From JBBDIP01 sp040880305 (GTDB lineage Bacteria > Bacillota > Sulfobacillia > Fermentithermobacillales > Fermentithermobacillaceae), in NCBI GenBank assembly GCA_040880305.1, contig JBBDIP010000059.1:1-64000 (forward strand): 64,000 nt of DNA. The letters are read 5' to 3'. The translations under genes were made by a program, and so were the position numbers. Shown here piece by piece: positions 1-9,762 of this stretch (positions within the stretch are counted from its first letter, which is position 1; each line of letters opens with the position of its first letter). The notes beneath the pieces were generated by a model that saw only the letters and a list, made by a program, of their open reading frames with translations, was not told the origin of the DNA and made no database searches.

Positions 1-36
1 CAGGCGAAGAGCCTGCCCCGGTTCATGTCTTACGGA

Positions 37-1446
37 CTAAGTTCTTGTGTAGAACAGGCTCTTGGACAAGTCGACGGCCTCGGCCGAAAGACCTGCCTCC
101 TGGGCCTTCTTCGCCCCGGCTGCAGTAGCCGTGAGCAGGTGCCCGCCCTTGCCGACAACGACTCCATCCACCATGATGACCTGTCCGCGGGAAATGCCCA
201 GGTGGGCACGCCCGTCTTTCGGGTCTACCGCGGTGACATCGGCGTCGAACCCTTCGGCCAGGGCGCCCTTGTGCTCGAAGCCAAACATCCGCGCAGGGTT
301 CAGTGTCAGCTTCCTGGCCAACTCAGGCCAGGTCAGAGCGCCCAGCCTGATTAGGGCGGAACCTCTCTCCAACTGGACGTTCCTCGGGATGGCGCCGCCA
401 TCTGTGCTGATGGCGTCGACCACGAATTCGTCCCCGCCCTTCATCCTCGCCGCAGCCAGGATGTGCATGGACGTTGTGTCGTTCACCGGGAAGCTGACGC
501 CGGTCCTAGTACTGGCGGTCTTCCAGACCTCGTGGCCCTCTTTGCCGGTGACCAGTTCCATCTTGCCGCCGCGCAAAACCTGGATGAGCGCCCATCCTCC
601 GAGAATGGCCTCGCCCATGCCCTTCTCGTTGGGCTCGTAGCCGCCCATACGGAGGCAGTTCCTGGTGACGTGGCTGGAGGGCAGGCCGTCTACGATATTG
701 GCGCTTGTGCCGTTGATGGTGCCGAGGTAAGACTCGGAGACCAAGTTGCGGTGGGTCCGCAGAGCCTCGACGGCCTCCAGAGCCTCTGCTGCGGGGACCT
801 TATGCAGCCCGCGGCAGTAGCTGTTGACATGTGCTATGTGCAGGTGATTCTTCCCGGCCAGTTTTACCGCCTCATGGAAGCCTTCGATGTCGCTGCCGTG
901 CTCGGTCGTTCCTACGTGGAAAGCCACGTAGCAGCCTTTCTTGTTTGCCACGTCGATGATGCGGGCGGTGGCTTCGGGGGTGGCCGGACTGTGTCCGCCC
1001 ACAATCTTCAAACCGATTGCGCCGTCGGACAAGGCTGCGTCGATGATGGCGCCGAGTTCCTCTTCGGACGGGTTGCCGTCTTTGGTATTGCGGCCCGGGA
1101 CGACCGTGTGCAGGCCGGCGATGCTCATCCCGCACCCGAATGACCCCAGACCCTTGACCGTGTGCTGGATGGGTCCGCCGAAATCCACCGCCGTCATCAC
1201 GCCAACGCTGGCCATCATCGAGAAGCCGATCCACCGTTCCTCTGAGGAAACGTGGACGTGTGCGTCGATGACGCCCGGCATGACTATGTAACCCGCGGCA
1301 TCGATCACTTTGTCCGCCGTCGTGGCCGGGAGATTGGCCCCGACCTGCGCGATCTTGCCCTGGTAGATGCCAACGTCGCCCTGTCCGCCGTAACCCGACA
1401 GCGGGTCAACTACGTATCCGCCCTTCACCAAGATATCGAATTTCAC
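37..1446 (-). CDS. Amidohydrolase, dihydropyrimidinase/D-aminoacylase-like
   Basis: A 469-residue metal-dependent hydrolase of the amidohydrolase superfamily, expected to open a cyclic amide or cleave an N-acyl group in the cytoplasm. Visible family marks are the metal motif DAHVH at residues 61-65, a GLKIVGG block where the carbamylated lysine would lie, later histidines in AFHVG and IAHVNS, and a late Asp in ISTDGG. The open frame extends 40 codons upstream, but GTG at 1446 with a GGGGGTG ribosome site is the better start and gives the normal MKFDILVKGG beginning. It stands divergent from guaA. The substrate cannot be told from sequence; the other hydrolases nearby suit amide or peptide catabolism. 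Confidence 0.8.
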   Translation of the reverse strand: MKFDILVKGGYVVDPLSGYGGQGDVGIYQGKIAQVGANLPATTADKVIDAAGYIVMPGVIDAHVHVSSEERWIGFSMMASVGVMTAVDFGGPIQHTVKGLGSFGCGMSIAGLHTVVPGRNTKDGNPSEEELGAIIDAALSDGAIGLKIVGGHSPATPEATARIIDVANKKGCYVAFHVGTTEHGSDIEGFHEAVKLAGKNHLHIAHVNSYCRGLHKVPAAEALEAVEALRTHRNLVSESYLGTINGTSANIVDGLPSSHVTRNCLRMGGYEPNEKGMGEAILGGWALIQVLRGGKMELVTGKEGHEVWKTASTRTGVSFPVNDTTSMHILAAARMKGGDEFVVDAISTDGGAIPRNVQLERGSALIRLGALTWPELARKLTLNPARMFGFEHKGALAEGFDADVTAVDPKDGRAHLGISRGQVIMVDGVVVGKGGHLLTATAAGAKKAQEAGLSAEAVDLSKSLFYTRT

Positions 1447-1585
1447 TGCTGTCACCCCCGTCGCTTTTGCGTAGTGTTGTCCAATTGCGAGAAACTTTGC
1501 CTTTGCGGGTAGCGTTCTATATCTTCGCGGGTGATTCCTGCCGCCGGGGGACGGGGCTGTCGCCATGGCGACTTCAAATCACTCC

Positions 1586-1614
1586 TTGAACCTTGTCTCA
1601 AGCGGTGATAGATT
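1586..1614 (+). promoter_or_regulatory. Sigma-70 type promoter of the purine operon
   Basis: TTGAAC at 1586-1591 and TAGATT at 1609-1614 are separated by exactly 17 bp, 64 bp before the guaA start. The spacing and the match to TTGACA/TATAAT are good and the region between the divergent genes is otherwise empty. No guanine riboswitch fold was recognised between it and guaA. Confidence 0.55.
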
Positions 1615-1677
1615 CTAAGTAGAATTGTTGCACGCAAGTCAAATCGGCACAATTGCGTACACAAAGAGGGTGTCCAC

Positions 1678-3234
1678 ATGGCAAACCAGGTCATCGTCCT
1701 CGATTTTGGAGCGCAGTACACTCAGCTGATCGCACGTAGAGTCCGCGAAGAGAAGGTCTACTGCCAGGTCCTGTCCGGCGACGCCTCGGTGGAGGAGATC
1801 AAGAGGGCGGTCAGCCCATCCGGGAAGGATCTACCCGGAGCCATCATCCTGTCGGGCGGCCCCGACAGCGTCTACCTGCCCGGCGCCATCCTACCCGACC
1901 CGGAAGTCCTCAAACTTGATTGCCCAATCCTCGGCATTTGCTACGGGATGCAGGCTATGGCCAATATCCTGGGCGGCAAGGTGGTTCCAGGGAAGGAGGG
2001 CGGCGGAAGGGAGTTTGGACCGGCGGTCTTTGCCGTCAAGCAGCCGGAAGGTCTTCTGGACGGGCTTGGCGAGAAGATGGACGTGTGGATGAGCCACGGC
2101 GACAGCGTTGAAGCGGTCCCACCCGGCTTTGAAGTGCTGGGCTCGACCGGCAAGACGCCCGCGGCGGCGATGGGGAACAGGTCGGCTAGGCGCTACGGCG
2201 TCCAGTTTCACCCCGAAGTCAAGCACACCCCGTTAGGGCAGGAGGTCCTCAGGAACTTCCTGTTCAAAGTAGCCGGGCTCAAGAAAGACTGGACGATGGA
2301 AGCGTTCGTCGAAAGAACGGTCAGGCATATCCGCGAGACGGTGGGCGACGGCCACGTCATCGCAGGGGTTTCAGGCGGCGTGGACTCTACGATAGCGGCG
2401 GTCCTTGTCCATCGCGCTGTGGGAGACCATCTCCACCCGATCCTGGTCGATCACGGTCTCATGAGGCAGGGCGAGGCGAGCTACGTTGTGAAGGCGCTGG
2501 CTACGCTCGGCATCAAGGTCAACCTGGTGAACGCCCAGGATAGGTTCCTCGGCCGCCTCGCAGGTGTCCTCGACCCCGAGAAGAAGCGGAAGATCATCGG
2601 TGAGGAGTTCATCAAGGTCTTTGAGGAAGAGGCCCGCAAGGTTGGAGGAGCCGAGTGGTTCGTCCAGGGCACCATCTATCCCGACGTCATCGAGTCCGGC
2701 TCCAGACTGCGTGCCGTGATTAAGAGCCACCATAACGTCGGCGGGCTCCCCGAACGCATGGATCTCAAGTTGCTCGAACCTCTCCGCGAGCTGTTCAAGG
2801 ACGAGGTCAGGCTGGTTGGGAAGGAACTCGGGCTTCCTCACGAGTTCACCGGCAGGCACCCGTTCCCGGGGCCGGGGCTGGGAGTGAGGATCCTGGGCGG
2901 AGTCACATTCGAGAAGTGCGAGATCGTGCGCAAAGCCCAGGCCATCTTGGATGAGGAGATACGCACGGCGGGTTGGTACGACAAACTGTGGCAGTGCTTC
3001 ATCGTGCTGCCCGACGTCAGGACCGTCGGCGTGCAGGGAGACGTCCGCACTTACGGGCACTTGGTCGCCATCCGCGCGGTACATTCGGAGGACGCAATGA
3101 CCGCCGACTGGGCCAGGCTCCCTTACGAAGTTCTGGAGAAGGTCTCGGCCAGGATAGTCAACGAGGTACCGGACGTTAACAGGGTCGCGCTTGACATAAC
3201 GTCGAAGCCGCCGTCCACCATTGAGTGGGAATAG
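1678..3234 (+). CDS. guaA: GMP synthase (glutamine-hydrolysing)
   Basis: Converts XMP, ATP and glutamine to GMP in purine synthesis. The 518-residue protein has the full bacterial layout: an N-terminal class I glutamine amidotransferase domain with the nucleophile Cys88 in GICYG and a histidine in QFHPE, then the ATP pyrophosphatase domain with the P-loop GVSGGVDST near residue 230, then the C-terminal dimerisation domain ending in the expected ITSKPPSTIEWE. It is the first gene of a tight purine operon with purB, purC, purS, purQ and purL, led by a clear promoter. Nothing is missing. Confidence 0.97.
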   Translation: MANQVIVLDFGAQYTQLIARRVREEKVYCQVLSGDASVEEIKRAVSPSGKDLPGAIILSGGPDSVYLPGAILPDPEVLKLDCPILGICYGMQAMANILGGKVVPGKEGGGREFGPAVFAVKQPEGLLDGLGEKMDVWMSHGDSVEAVPPGFEVLGSTGKTPAAAMGNRSARRYGVQFHPEVKHTPLGQEVLRNFLFKVAGLKKDWTMEAFVERTVRHIRETVGDGHVIAGVSGGVDSTIAAVLVHRAVGDHLHPILVDHGLMRQGEASYVVKALATLGIKVNLVNAQDRFLGRLAGVLDPEKKRKIIGEEFIKVFEEEARKVGGAEWFVQGTIYPDVIESGSRLRAVIKSHHNVGGLPERMDLKLLEPLRELFKDEVRLVGKELGLPHEFTGRHPFPGPGLGVRILGGVTFEKCEIVRKAQAILDEEIRTAGWYDKLWQCFIVLPDVRTVGVQGDVRTYGHLVAIRAVHSEDAMTADWARLPYEVLEKVSARIVNEVPDVNRVALDITSKPPSTIEWE

Positions 3235-3264
3235 CCGCCAAGCCGAAGGAAAGGTGGTACCGGG

Positions 3265-4566
3265 ATGATACCCAGATACGCCAGGCCCGCTATGAGGAAG
3301 ATCTGGAGCGAGGAAAACAAGTACGGGCGCTGGCTAGAGGTTGAGGTTCTGGCCCTGGAAGCCTGGGAGCGCCTAGGCGCTGTCCCGAAAGGGATCGCCG
3401 AAGCGGTCCGCGCCAAGGCCAAGGTCGATCCCAAGCGTATCGATGAGATCGAGGCCATAGTCAGGCACGACGTCATCGCGTTCGTGAGCCAGGTAGCCGA
3501 AACCGTCGGCGACGAGGGCAAGTACATTCACTTCGGACTCACCTCTTACGACGTCGTGGACACCGCTCTGTCGTCCCTGGTCAGAGAGTCTCTCCTTGTC
3601 ATTATGGCGGACGTCCAGGCAATGGTCGATGTGTTGGGGTCATTGGCCCTGAAGTACAAGGACACCCCCATGATCGGACGTACGCACGGCGTCCACGCCG
3701 AACCCATCACCTTCGGCCTGCTCCTGGCCCGGTGGTATCAGGAGATGAAGCGGAACCTGGAGAGAGTCCAGGTCGCCATCGCGGAAATATCGGTGGGCAA
3801 GCTTTCCGGCGCCGTCGGCAACTACGCCCATGTTGACCCATTTGTCGAGCGTTTCGTCTGCAAGCGGCTGGACCTTACTCCCGCGCCCGTCTCCAGCCAG
3901 GTGATCCAGCGCGACCGGCACGCGGCCGTGGTCTCGACTCTCGCGGTCGTCGCGGGGACCCTGGAGAAGATTGGCACCGACTTGCGCCATCTGGCCCGCA
4001 CCGAGGTGCGGGAGGTCGAGGAGCCGTTCCGGACCGGCCAGAAGGGTTCGTCGGCGATGCCCCACAAGCGCAACCCCGTCGGCCTTGAGCAGATATGCGG
4101 GATGTCCAGACTGATGCGCGGATACGCCGTCGCCGCCCTCGAGAACAACGCACTCTGGCACGAGCGCGACATCTCCAACTCGTCGGTAGAGAGGATTATC
4201 CTCCCCGACGCAACGACTCTCCTGGACTACGCCCTTTCCCGGATGACCGGGATTCTCAAGGACATGAGGGTGTATCCCGATCGGATGCTCGCCAACCTCA
4301 ACCTCACCGGAGGGCTGGTTTTCTCCGAGGAAGTCCTGCTGGCGCTGGTGGCGTCCGGGATGAGGAGGGAAGACGCGTACGCGATCGTCCAGCGGCTGGC
4401 AATGGCCTCTTGGGAGGGCGCTCCCACGTTTAGGGAGAGGATCGCGGCGGAACCGGCTATCGTGAATGTCTTGGGTGAAGCGAAGATCGCGGCGTGTTTC
4501 GACCTGAAGCACGCCTTGGCCAGGGTGGACGATATCTTCAGACAAGCTGACCTACTAATCTCCTGA
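3265..4566 (+). CDS. purB: Adenylosuccinate lyase
   Basis: Removes fumarate from SAICAR and from adenylosuccinate, acting twice in AMP synthesis. At 433 residues it is the usual length for the short bacterial PurB. The fumarase/aspartase superfamily signature GSSAMPHKRNP is intact, as are the upstream TSYDVVDTA and GRTHGVHAEP blocks that carry catalytic residues. The ATG is preceded by a GAAAGGTGG ribosome site 30 bp after guaA, so the two are cotranscribed. Confidence 0.96.
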   Translation: MIPRYARPAMRKIWSEENKYGRWLEVEVLALEAWERLGAVPKGIAEAVRAKAKVDPKRIDEIEAIVRHDVIAFVSQVAETVGDEGKYIHFGLTSYDVVDTALSSLVRESLLVIMADVQAMVDVLGSLALKYKDTPMIGRTHGVHAEPITFGLLLARWYQEMKRNLERVQVAIAEISVGKLSGAVGNYAHVDPFVERFVCKRLDLTPAPVSSQVIQRDRHAAVVSTLAVVAGTLEKIGTDLRHLARTEVREVEEPFRTGQKGSSAMPHKRNPVGLEQICGMSRLMRGYAVAALENNALWHERDISNSSVERIILPDATTLLDYALSRMTGILKDMRVYPDRMLANLNLTGGLVFSEEVLLALVASGMRREDAYAIVQRLAMASWEGAPTFRERIAAEPAIVNVLGEAKIAACFDLKHALARVDDIFRQADLLIS

Positions 4567-4587
4567 CACCGATCGAGGAGGGACACT

Positions 4588-5319
4588 GTGAGCGACCTAG
4601 TTGCAGGCAAAGACAAGCTCTACGAAGGCAAAGCTAAGGTTGTGTACCCTGGGGATCCCGGCGAAGTCTACATGGTCTTCAAGGACAGCGCGACCGCCTT
4701 CAACGGCGAGAAGAAGGGCACCATCAAGGGGAAGGGATTCTTCAACGCCCACATCTCCACCACGCTCTTCAAGTACCTTGAGAAACAGGGCGTACCCACC
4801 CACTTCATCTCACTGGCTGACGAAGTCACCATGAAGTGCAAGCGCCTCCGGATTTTCCCCATCGAGGTCGTGGTCCGCAACATCGTGGCCGGCAGTCTCT
4901 CCAAGAGGACAGGCAAGCCCGAGGGCGTCGACCTCCCGTTCCCAATCCTGGAGCTCTACTACAAGTCCGACGAGTTGGGCGACCCCCTCCTGAACGACGA
5001 CCACATCCTGGCGTTCGGCTTCGCAGCCAAGGCAGAACTGGACCACCTGCGGGACGAAGCCAAGAGGATCAACGCTATCCTTATGCCGTTCTTCCGCGAG
5101 AGGGGCCTCCTGCTGGTGGACTTCAAACTTGAGTTCGGCCGGGTGGTCAGCGCCGACGGCTCCTTGGCACAGACCGTGCTGGGAGACGAGATTTCGCCCG
5201 ATACCTGCCGGTTCTGGGACGCCACTACCAGAGAGAAGTTGGACAAAGACAGGTTCCGCAGGGATCTCGGCGGGGTGGAGGAAGCCTACGCTGAGGTGCT
5301 GCGGAGGGTTAGCCAGTAA
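4588..5319 (+). CDS. purC: Phosphoribosylaminoimidazole-succinocarboxamide synthase
   Basis: SAICAR synthase joins aspartate to CAIR using ATP. The 243-residue protein is full length and starts with a GTG behind GAGGAGG. It shows the typical YEGKAK nucleotide-binding start, the VVVRNIVAGSLSKR motif and the DFKLEFG motif near residue 175. It lies 21 bp after purB in the purine operon, and the next step genes purS, purQ and purL follow directly. Confidence 0.96.
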   Translation: MSDLVAGKDKLYEGKAKVVYPGDPGEVYMVFKDSATAFNGEKKGTIKGKGFFNAHISTTLFKYLEKQGVPTHFISLADEVTMKCKRLRIFPIEVVVRNIVAGSLSKRTGKPEGVDLPFPILELYYKSDELGDPLLNDDHILAFGFAAKAELDHLRDEAKRINAILMPFFRERGLLLVDFKLEFGRVVSADGSLAQTVLGDEISPDTCRFWDATTREKLDKDRFRRDLGGVEEAYAEVLRRVSQ

Positions 5320-5347
5320 GCACGACTTTTCAATGGGGGTGTTGCGC

Positions 5348-5611
5348 ATGAAGTTCATGGGTACAGTCACAGTCGCTTTGAAGGAAGGCATTTTCGACCC
5401 CCAGGGCGCGGCGGTCAAGGGTTCGCTGGACGCCCTCGGCTACGCCCAGGTGCAGAGGGTCAGGATGGGGAAGGACATCGTAATCGCCCTGGAGGCGGCC
5501 TCAATTGAGGAGGCCAATTCCCTGCTGGACGAGATGGCGAGGAAGCTCCTGGCCAACCCTGTCACCGAAGTCTACCGCATAGCGGTTCAAGAGGCCGGTG
5601 AACGGCCATGA
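5348..5611 (+). CDS. purS: FGAM synthase subunit PurS
   Basis: Small 87-residue subunit that bridges PurQ and PurL in the multi-subunit formylglycinamidine ribonucleotide synthase of Bacillota and archaea. The open frame reaches far upstream inside purC, but the ATG at 5348 behind a GGGGGTG site gives the normal PurS length and the expected beginning with a beta strand of the type VTVALKEGIFDPQG. The end overlaps purQ by 4 bp (ATGA), which indicates translational coupling. Confidence 0.93.
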   Translation: MKFMGTVTVALKEGIFDPQGAAVKGSLDALGYAQVQRVRMGKDIVIALEAASIEEANSLLDEMARKLLANPVTEVYRIAVQEAGERP

Positions 5612-6327
5612 AGTTCGGCGTAATCGTATTCCCCGGGTCAAACTGCGACACCGACGCCCACCATGCCATAAAGGACGTGGTTGGCGCTGACTGCGAGTTC
5701 ATCTGGCACGACGGCGTCGACCTACAAGGCTTCGACGCGGTTGTCCTGCCCGGCGGCTTCTCTTACGGCGACTACTTGCGGTCAGGCGCCCTGGCCAGGT
5801 TTTCCCGCATAATGTCGTCGCTGTACGAGTTCATCGAGAAGGGCCGCCTGGTCATAGGCATCTGCAACGGGTTTCAGATCCTGACCGAAGCGGGCTTGCT
5901 CCCCGGACAGCTGCTTTCCAACGACGTCCTCGAGTTCCGCTGCAAGTGGGTAAACCTTCGGGTGGAGAACGCGAAAACCCCCTTCACCTCTCTGTACAGG
6001 CCCCGCGAAGTGCTGCGGATGCCCATAGCCCACCACGACGGCAACTACTACGCCGAGAAGGACGTCCTAGACGACCTCGAACGCTCCGGCCAGGTAGTGC
6101 TGCGGTACGTCGACGAGAGCGGCAACCCTACCGCTGAGGCCAATCCTAATGGAGCAGCACGCAATATCGCCGGGATAGTCAACAAGAAGGGCAACGTCCT
6201 CGGGTTGATGCCGCACCCGGAGCGCTGCGTCGAGACCATCCTCGGCGGCGAGGACGGCAGGCGGATATTCCTCTCGATGGTTGACAGCCTGTCCAAGGGG
6301 ACGCTGGTCGGAAAGGGGCGATCGTAG
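5608..6327 (+). CDS. purQ: FGAM synthase glutaminase subunit PurQ
   Basis: Class I glutamine amidotransferase subunit that supplies ammonia to PurL. The 239-residue protein has VIVFPGSNCDTD at the start, the nucleophile cysteine in GICNGFQ near residue 90 and the late His/Glu of MPHPER. It overlaps purS by 4 bp, and its TAG stop is followed at once by the purL ATG, so the three subunits are translated as a block. Confidence 0.96.
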   Translation: MKFGVIVFPGSNCDTDAHHAIKDVVGADCEFIWHDGVDLQGFDAVVLPGGFSYGDYLRSGALARFSRIMSSLYEFIEKGRLVIGICNGFQILTEAGLLPGQLLSNDVLEFRCKWVNLRVENAKTPFTSLYRPREVLRMPIAHHDGNYYAEKDVLDDLERSGQVVLRYVDESGNPTAEANPNGAARNIAGIVNKKGNVLGLMPHPERCVETILGGEDGRRIFLSMVDSLSKGTLVGKGRS

Positions 6328-8574
6328 ATGGACATCCCCGCTTGGAAGAAGATGGGGCTCAAGGATTTTGAGTACAAGGAGATCGTGAACAGGCTCGGGC
6401 GGGAACCCAACTACACCGAGACCGGCATATTCTCTGTGCTTTGGTCCGAGCACTGCGGGTACAAGCATTCCAGGTCATTGCTGCGGACTCTCCCGACCAA
6501 GGGCGAGAAAGTGCTGGTCGGTCCGGGAGAGAACGCCGGAGTGGTCGACATCGGCGACGGATTGGCCTGTGCTTTTAAGGTCGAATCCCATAACCATCCG
6601 TGCGCTGTTGAGCCTTACCAGGGCGCGGCCACCGGCATCGGCGGTATCGTCCGCGACGTCCTGGCTATGGGCGCCCGTCCGGTCATCCTACTGGACTCGC
6701 TGCGCTTCGGCCCGGTCGAGGACGCAAGGTCGCGCTTCCTCTTCGGCGGCGTGGTCTCAGGCATCGCCGGCTACGGCAACTGTCTGGGCATCCCTACGGT
6801 TGGAGGCGAGGTGTTCTTCGCCGAGCCATACAAGGGTAACCCCCTGGTTAACGTGCTGTGCGCCGGCCTCATGAAGCACGAGGATCTGCACCTGGGCAAG
6901 GCTTACGGGGTTGGGAACGTGGTGATGATCGTCGGGCACTCCACGGGGCGGGACGGAATTCACGGCGCCACCTTCGCGTCCGACGTGCTGGGCGAGGACA
7001 ATGAGGACAAGAGGCCCAACGTCCAGGTCGGCGACCCGTTCATGGAAAAGCTGCTCATCGAGGCCTGCCTCGAGATGATGCATAAGGGTGTAGTCGTGGG
7101 CATCCAGGACATGGGCGCAGCCGGGATAACCTCCTCTTGCGCTGAAACCGCCGCTAGAGCGGGGACCGGGCTTTCAATTGAGATAGCCAAAGTCCCCATG
7201 CGCGAAGAGAACATGACCGCGTACGACGTGATGCTTTCCGAGAGCCAGGAGCGCATGTTGCTCATCGTCAAGCCTGAAAAGGTGGACGAGGTCGCGGCAA
7301 TCGGCAAGAAGTGGGGCCTCCACGTCGCCAACATCGGACGCGTCACCGACAGCGGGAGTTTGGAGGTCTACGAGTACGGCAAGCTGGCGGCGGCGATACC
7401 GGTGTCCCTCTTGGTCGAGGGTTCGCCTGTCTACTGCCCCGAATCGGCGGAGCCGGGCTACGTTTCGAATAACACGAATTGGGCAGCCGCCTCGGTGAAG
7501 GTGCCCGCCAAGAGCGAACTGGGCGGTATCCTCCTGAAGCTGTTGGCCGCTCCCAACATCGCCTCCAAAGAGACCGTGTACAGGCAGTACGACTACATGG
7601 TCAGGACAGACACGGTGGAGGGTCCGGGCAAGGGCGCCGCGGTGGTGCGGGTCAAGGGCACCAAGAGGGCGCTGGTGCTGAAGACCGACTGCAATGGCAG
7701 GCTGGCCTACCTGAACCCAAAGGCCGGGGCGGCGTGGGCGGTGGCTGAGTCGGCAAGGAACGTGGCCGCGACCGGCGCGAGACCGGTGGCGATCACCAAC
7801 TGCCTGAACTTCGGCAACCCCGAGCGGCCCGAAATATATTGGCAGTTCAAAGAGGCTATCGCAGGGATGTCCGAAGCCTGTGTGGCCCTCGGCACCCCTG
7901 TCACCGGTGGCAACGTCAGCTTCTACAACGAGACCGAAGGCGTGGCGGTCTACCCGACGCCCGTCATCGGCATGCTAGGTGTTTTGGAGGACCTTGATAA
8001 GCACGTCAGCCCCGGGTTCAAGTCGGCGGGTGACGCAATCGCCGTGCTGGGCAAGGTGTGGGGCGACGGCAGGTCACTGGCGGGATCGGAGTATCTGGCC
8101 AGCATCTGTGGCCAAGTAGCGGGCAATCCTCGCGAGCCCGACCTCGCTTTGGAGAAGGGGCTCGTCGACGTGCTGGTCGAAGGAGCGTCACTTGGGCTCC
8201 TCCGGTCCGCGCAGGACCTATCCGAAGGCGGTCTGGCGGTGGCGTTGGCCGAGTCCTGTATCCATGGTGAGGATGGAGCCTGCGGTGCGACGATCTCAAT
8301 TGGCGCCATAGGCTGCGGCGGAAACCCGGACCACCGTCCCGATTCCGTCATGTTTGGCGAGTGCAACTCGGCGGTCGTGGTGAGTCTCGCTCCAGATAAG
8401 GAGCAGGCACTCAAGGACCTGTGCGCCAGACATTCGGTTCCCCTTGCTGTCCTCGGCCAAGTGGGCAGCGACAAACTAGTGGTGAAGGACTGCCTGGGCG
8501 GAGAGATCATCAGCCTCGCCACCGCTGAGATGGCTGACGCGTGGCGAAATGGGATCCCCAGGGCGGCGAAGTAG
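6328..8574 (+). CDS. purL: FGAM synthase large subunit PurL (small type)
   Basis: Synthetase subunit that turns FGAR into FGAM with ATP and the ammonia from PurQ. The 748-residue length fits the small PurL of three-subunit enzymes, not the 1300-residue fused type. Two repeated AIRS-like halves are visible; early motifs SEHCGYKHS and KVESHNHPCAVEPYQGAATG carry ATP and substrate contacts. The start ATG touches the purQ stop. A strong intrinsic terminator follows 15 bp after the stop, so purL closes the operon; the later steps (purF, M, N, H, D) are not in the window. Confidence 0.96.
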   Translation: MDIPAWKKMGLKDFEYKEIVNRLGREPNYTETGIFSVLWSEHCGYKHSRSLLRTLPTKGEKVLVGPGENAGVVDIGDGLACAFKVESHNHPCAVEPYQGAATGIGGIVRDVLAMGARPVILLDSLRFGPVEDARSRFLFGGVVSGIAGYGNCLGIPTVGGEVFFAEPYKGNPLVNVLCAGLMKHEDLHLGKAYGVGNVVMIVGHSTGRDGIHGATFASDVLGEDNEDKRPNVQVGDPFMEKLLIEACLEMMHKGVVVGIQDMGAAGITSSCAETAARAGTGLSIEIAKVPMREENMTAYDVMLSESQERMLLIVKPEKVDEVAAIGKKWGLHVANIGRVTDSGSLEVYEYGKLAAAIPVSLLVEGSPVYCPESAEPGYVSNNTNWAAASVKVPAKSELGGILLKLLAAPNIASKETVYRQYDYMVRTDTVEGPGKGAAVVRVKGTKRALVLKTDCNGRLAYLNPKAGAAWAVAESARNVAATGARPVAITNCLNFGNPERPEIYWQFKEAIAGMSEACVALGTPVTGGNVSFYNETEGVAVYPTPVIGMLGVLEDLDKHVSPGFKSAGDAIAVLGKVWGDGRSLAGSEYLASICGQVAGNPREPDLALEKGLVDVLVEGASLGLLRSAQDLSEGGLAVALAESCIHGEDGACGATISIGAIGCGGNPDHRPDSVMFGECNSAVVVSLAPDKEQALKDLCARHSVPLAVLGQVGSDKLVVKDCLGGEIISLATAEMADAWRNGIPRAAK

Positions 8575-8933
8575 TCAGAAGGAATTGGTGGGGGCCGAAA
8601 GGCCCCCTTCGTTTTGAGCAACTTCATGCGTATCGGGGATGTACCTAAGGAGCAGGTATCCGGTGGCAAACCTTCCCACGGCGCTGATTAGCATTATTGG
8701 GCGAAGGCTCTGCCCAAGGATGCCGGTCAGTCCGCCCGCAAAGGACATGTAGGCAAGGTGGACCGGCGTCCCATGCAGGTCTTGTATTAAGTAGGCGCCC
8801 TCAGCGCGAACGGAGTGAGGAACGGGTTGACGAATGTCGCCGCGACGTTGCCCACCAGGCCGTCGGCCATGAGGTTCCTTTGGTCGCCGTCCCAGTTCCC
8901 TTTTGCGTCGTAAACTATGGTGGGTCCCCGCAA
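8575..8933 (-). pseudogene. Remnant of an MFS transporter with its centre deleted
   Basis: On the minus strand a TTG at 8933 opens a 48-residue piece with YDAKGNWDGDQRNLMADG and NPFLTPFALR, the usual first segment of a major facilitator protein, and stops at 8787. Immediately after, in another frame, a piece with AYMSFAGGLTGILGQSLRP and GRFATGYLLLRYIPDT looks like the last membrane helix and tail of the same kind of protein. About 300 or more residues between them are missing. The intact transporter would have about 400 residues. Reading this as a deletion-scarred pseudogene explains both pieces; a functional 143-residue protein in the second frame is unlikely because its first half is compositionally odd. 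Confidence 0.6.
8590..8615 (+). terminator. Intrinsic terminator after purL
   Basis: A perfect 7-bp stem GGGGGCC/GGCCCCC closed by a GAAA tetraloop is followed by TTCGTTTT. It sits just past the purL stop and ends the purine operon. Confidence 0.9.
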
Positions 8934-8960
8934 AAAAGGGGGCTCTTGGAGGACGATTAG

Positions 8961-9725
8961 ATGCTAAAAGTGACACAGGCGTCCAAGAGCTACGGATCGG
9001 ATGCAAAGGCGGTTGACGGCCTCAACCTCGAGGTCAAACCTGGCGAGATATTCGGGTTCCTGGGACCCAACGGGGCGGGCAAGACCACGACCATAAAGAT
9101 GGTGGTCGGGGTACTGAAACCGGACGAAGGCACTATCCTGATCAACGGCCGCGACATCGCAAAGGACCACATCGAGGCCAAGAAGCAGATAGGCTTCGTG
9201 CCGGATGAGGCGCAGATCTGGGAGAAGCTCTCGGGAGTCGAGTACCTGAACTTCATGGGTGACGTCTATCGAGTCCCTGGCGAGGAGCGGGAGCGCCGGA
9301 TTCTTCCGCTGCTCGAGACGTTTGAGATGACGGGGGCGGTGAGGGACCCGATCGGCAGCTACTCGCGCGGCATGCGTCAGAAGATCTGCCTAATCGGCTC
9401 ACTGATCCACCGGCCCCCGCTATGGATCCTGGACGAACCCATGATGGGGCTCGATCCCCGGTCGTCTTTCCTGCTCAAGGAGATCATGAGGTCCCACGCC
9501 GACCAAGGCGGCGCGGTCTTTTTCTCGACCCACGTCATGGAGATAGCCGAGAGGCTATGCGATCGCGTCGGCATCATCCACAAGGGCAAGCTCATCGCCG
9601 TCGGCACCGTCGACGAGATCAGGAAGCTCTTCGCCCAGGAAGGCAACAAGTCGCTTGAGGAGATATTCCTCAAGGTGACTGAAGCCAAGCTGTCGGAAGA
9701 GCAGGTCGCATCGCTGGCTAGGTAG
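8961..9725 (+). CDS. ABC transporter ATP-binding protein
   Basis: A 254-residue nucleotide-binding domain of the ABC-2 export type. Walker A is GPNGAGKTTT near residue 36, the signature region reads YSRGMRQK, and Walker B is WILDEPMMGLDP, with the switch histidine in FFSTHVME. It starts behind TTGGAGGA and is followed after 37 bp by a large membrane protein that is its likely partner. The substrate is unknown. The C-terminal tail carries a family-typical short extension rather than an added domain. Confidence 0.9.
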   Translation: MLKVTQASKSYGSDAKAVDGLNLEVKPGEIFGFLGPNGAGKTTTIKMVVGVLKPDEGTILINGRDIAKDHIEAKKQIGFVPDEAQIWEKLSGVEYLNFMGDVYRVPGEERERRILPLLETFEMTGAVRDPIGSYSRGMRQKICLIGSLIHRPPLWILDEPMMGLDPRSSFLLKEIMRSHADQGGAVFFSTHVMEIAERLCDRVGIIHKGKLIAVGTVDEIRKLFAQEGNKSLEEIFLKVTEAKLSEEQVASLAR

Positions 9726-9762
9726 CTTTTATGCGCAGCTTGCCTGAAATGAGGTCAATCAT

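Noticed and set aside
1..36. Sequence before the first gene's stop
   Set aside because: Too short to hold a feature; no terminator hairpin was recognised.
3190..3202. TTGACATAACG inside guaA, like the arm of the hairpin repeats
   Set aside because: It encodes the conserved LDITS end of GuaA and has no partner arm, so it is chance.
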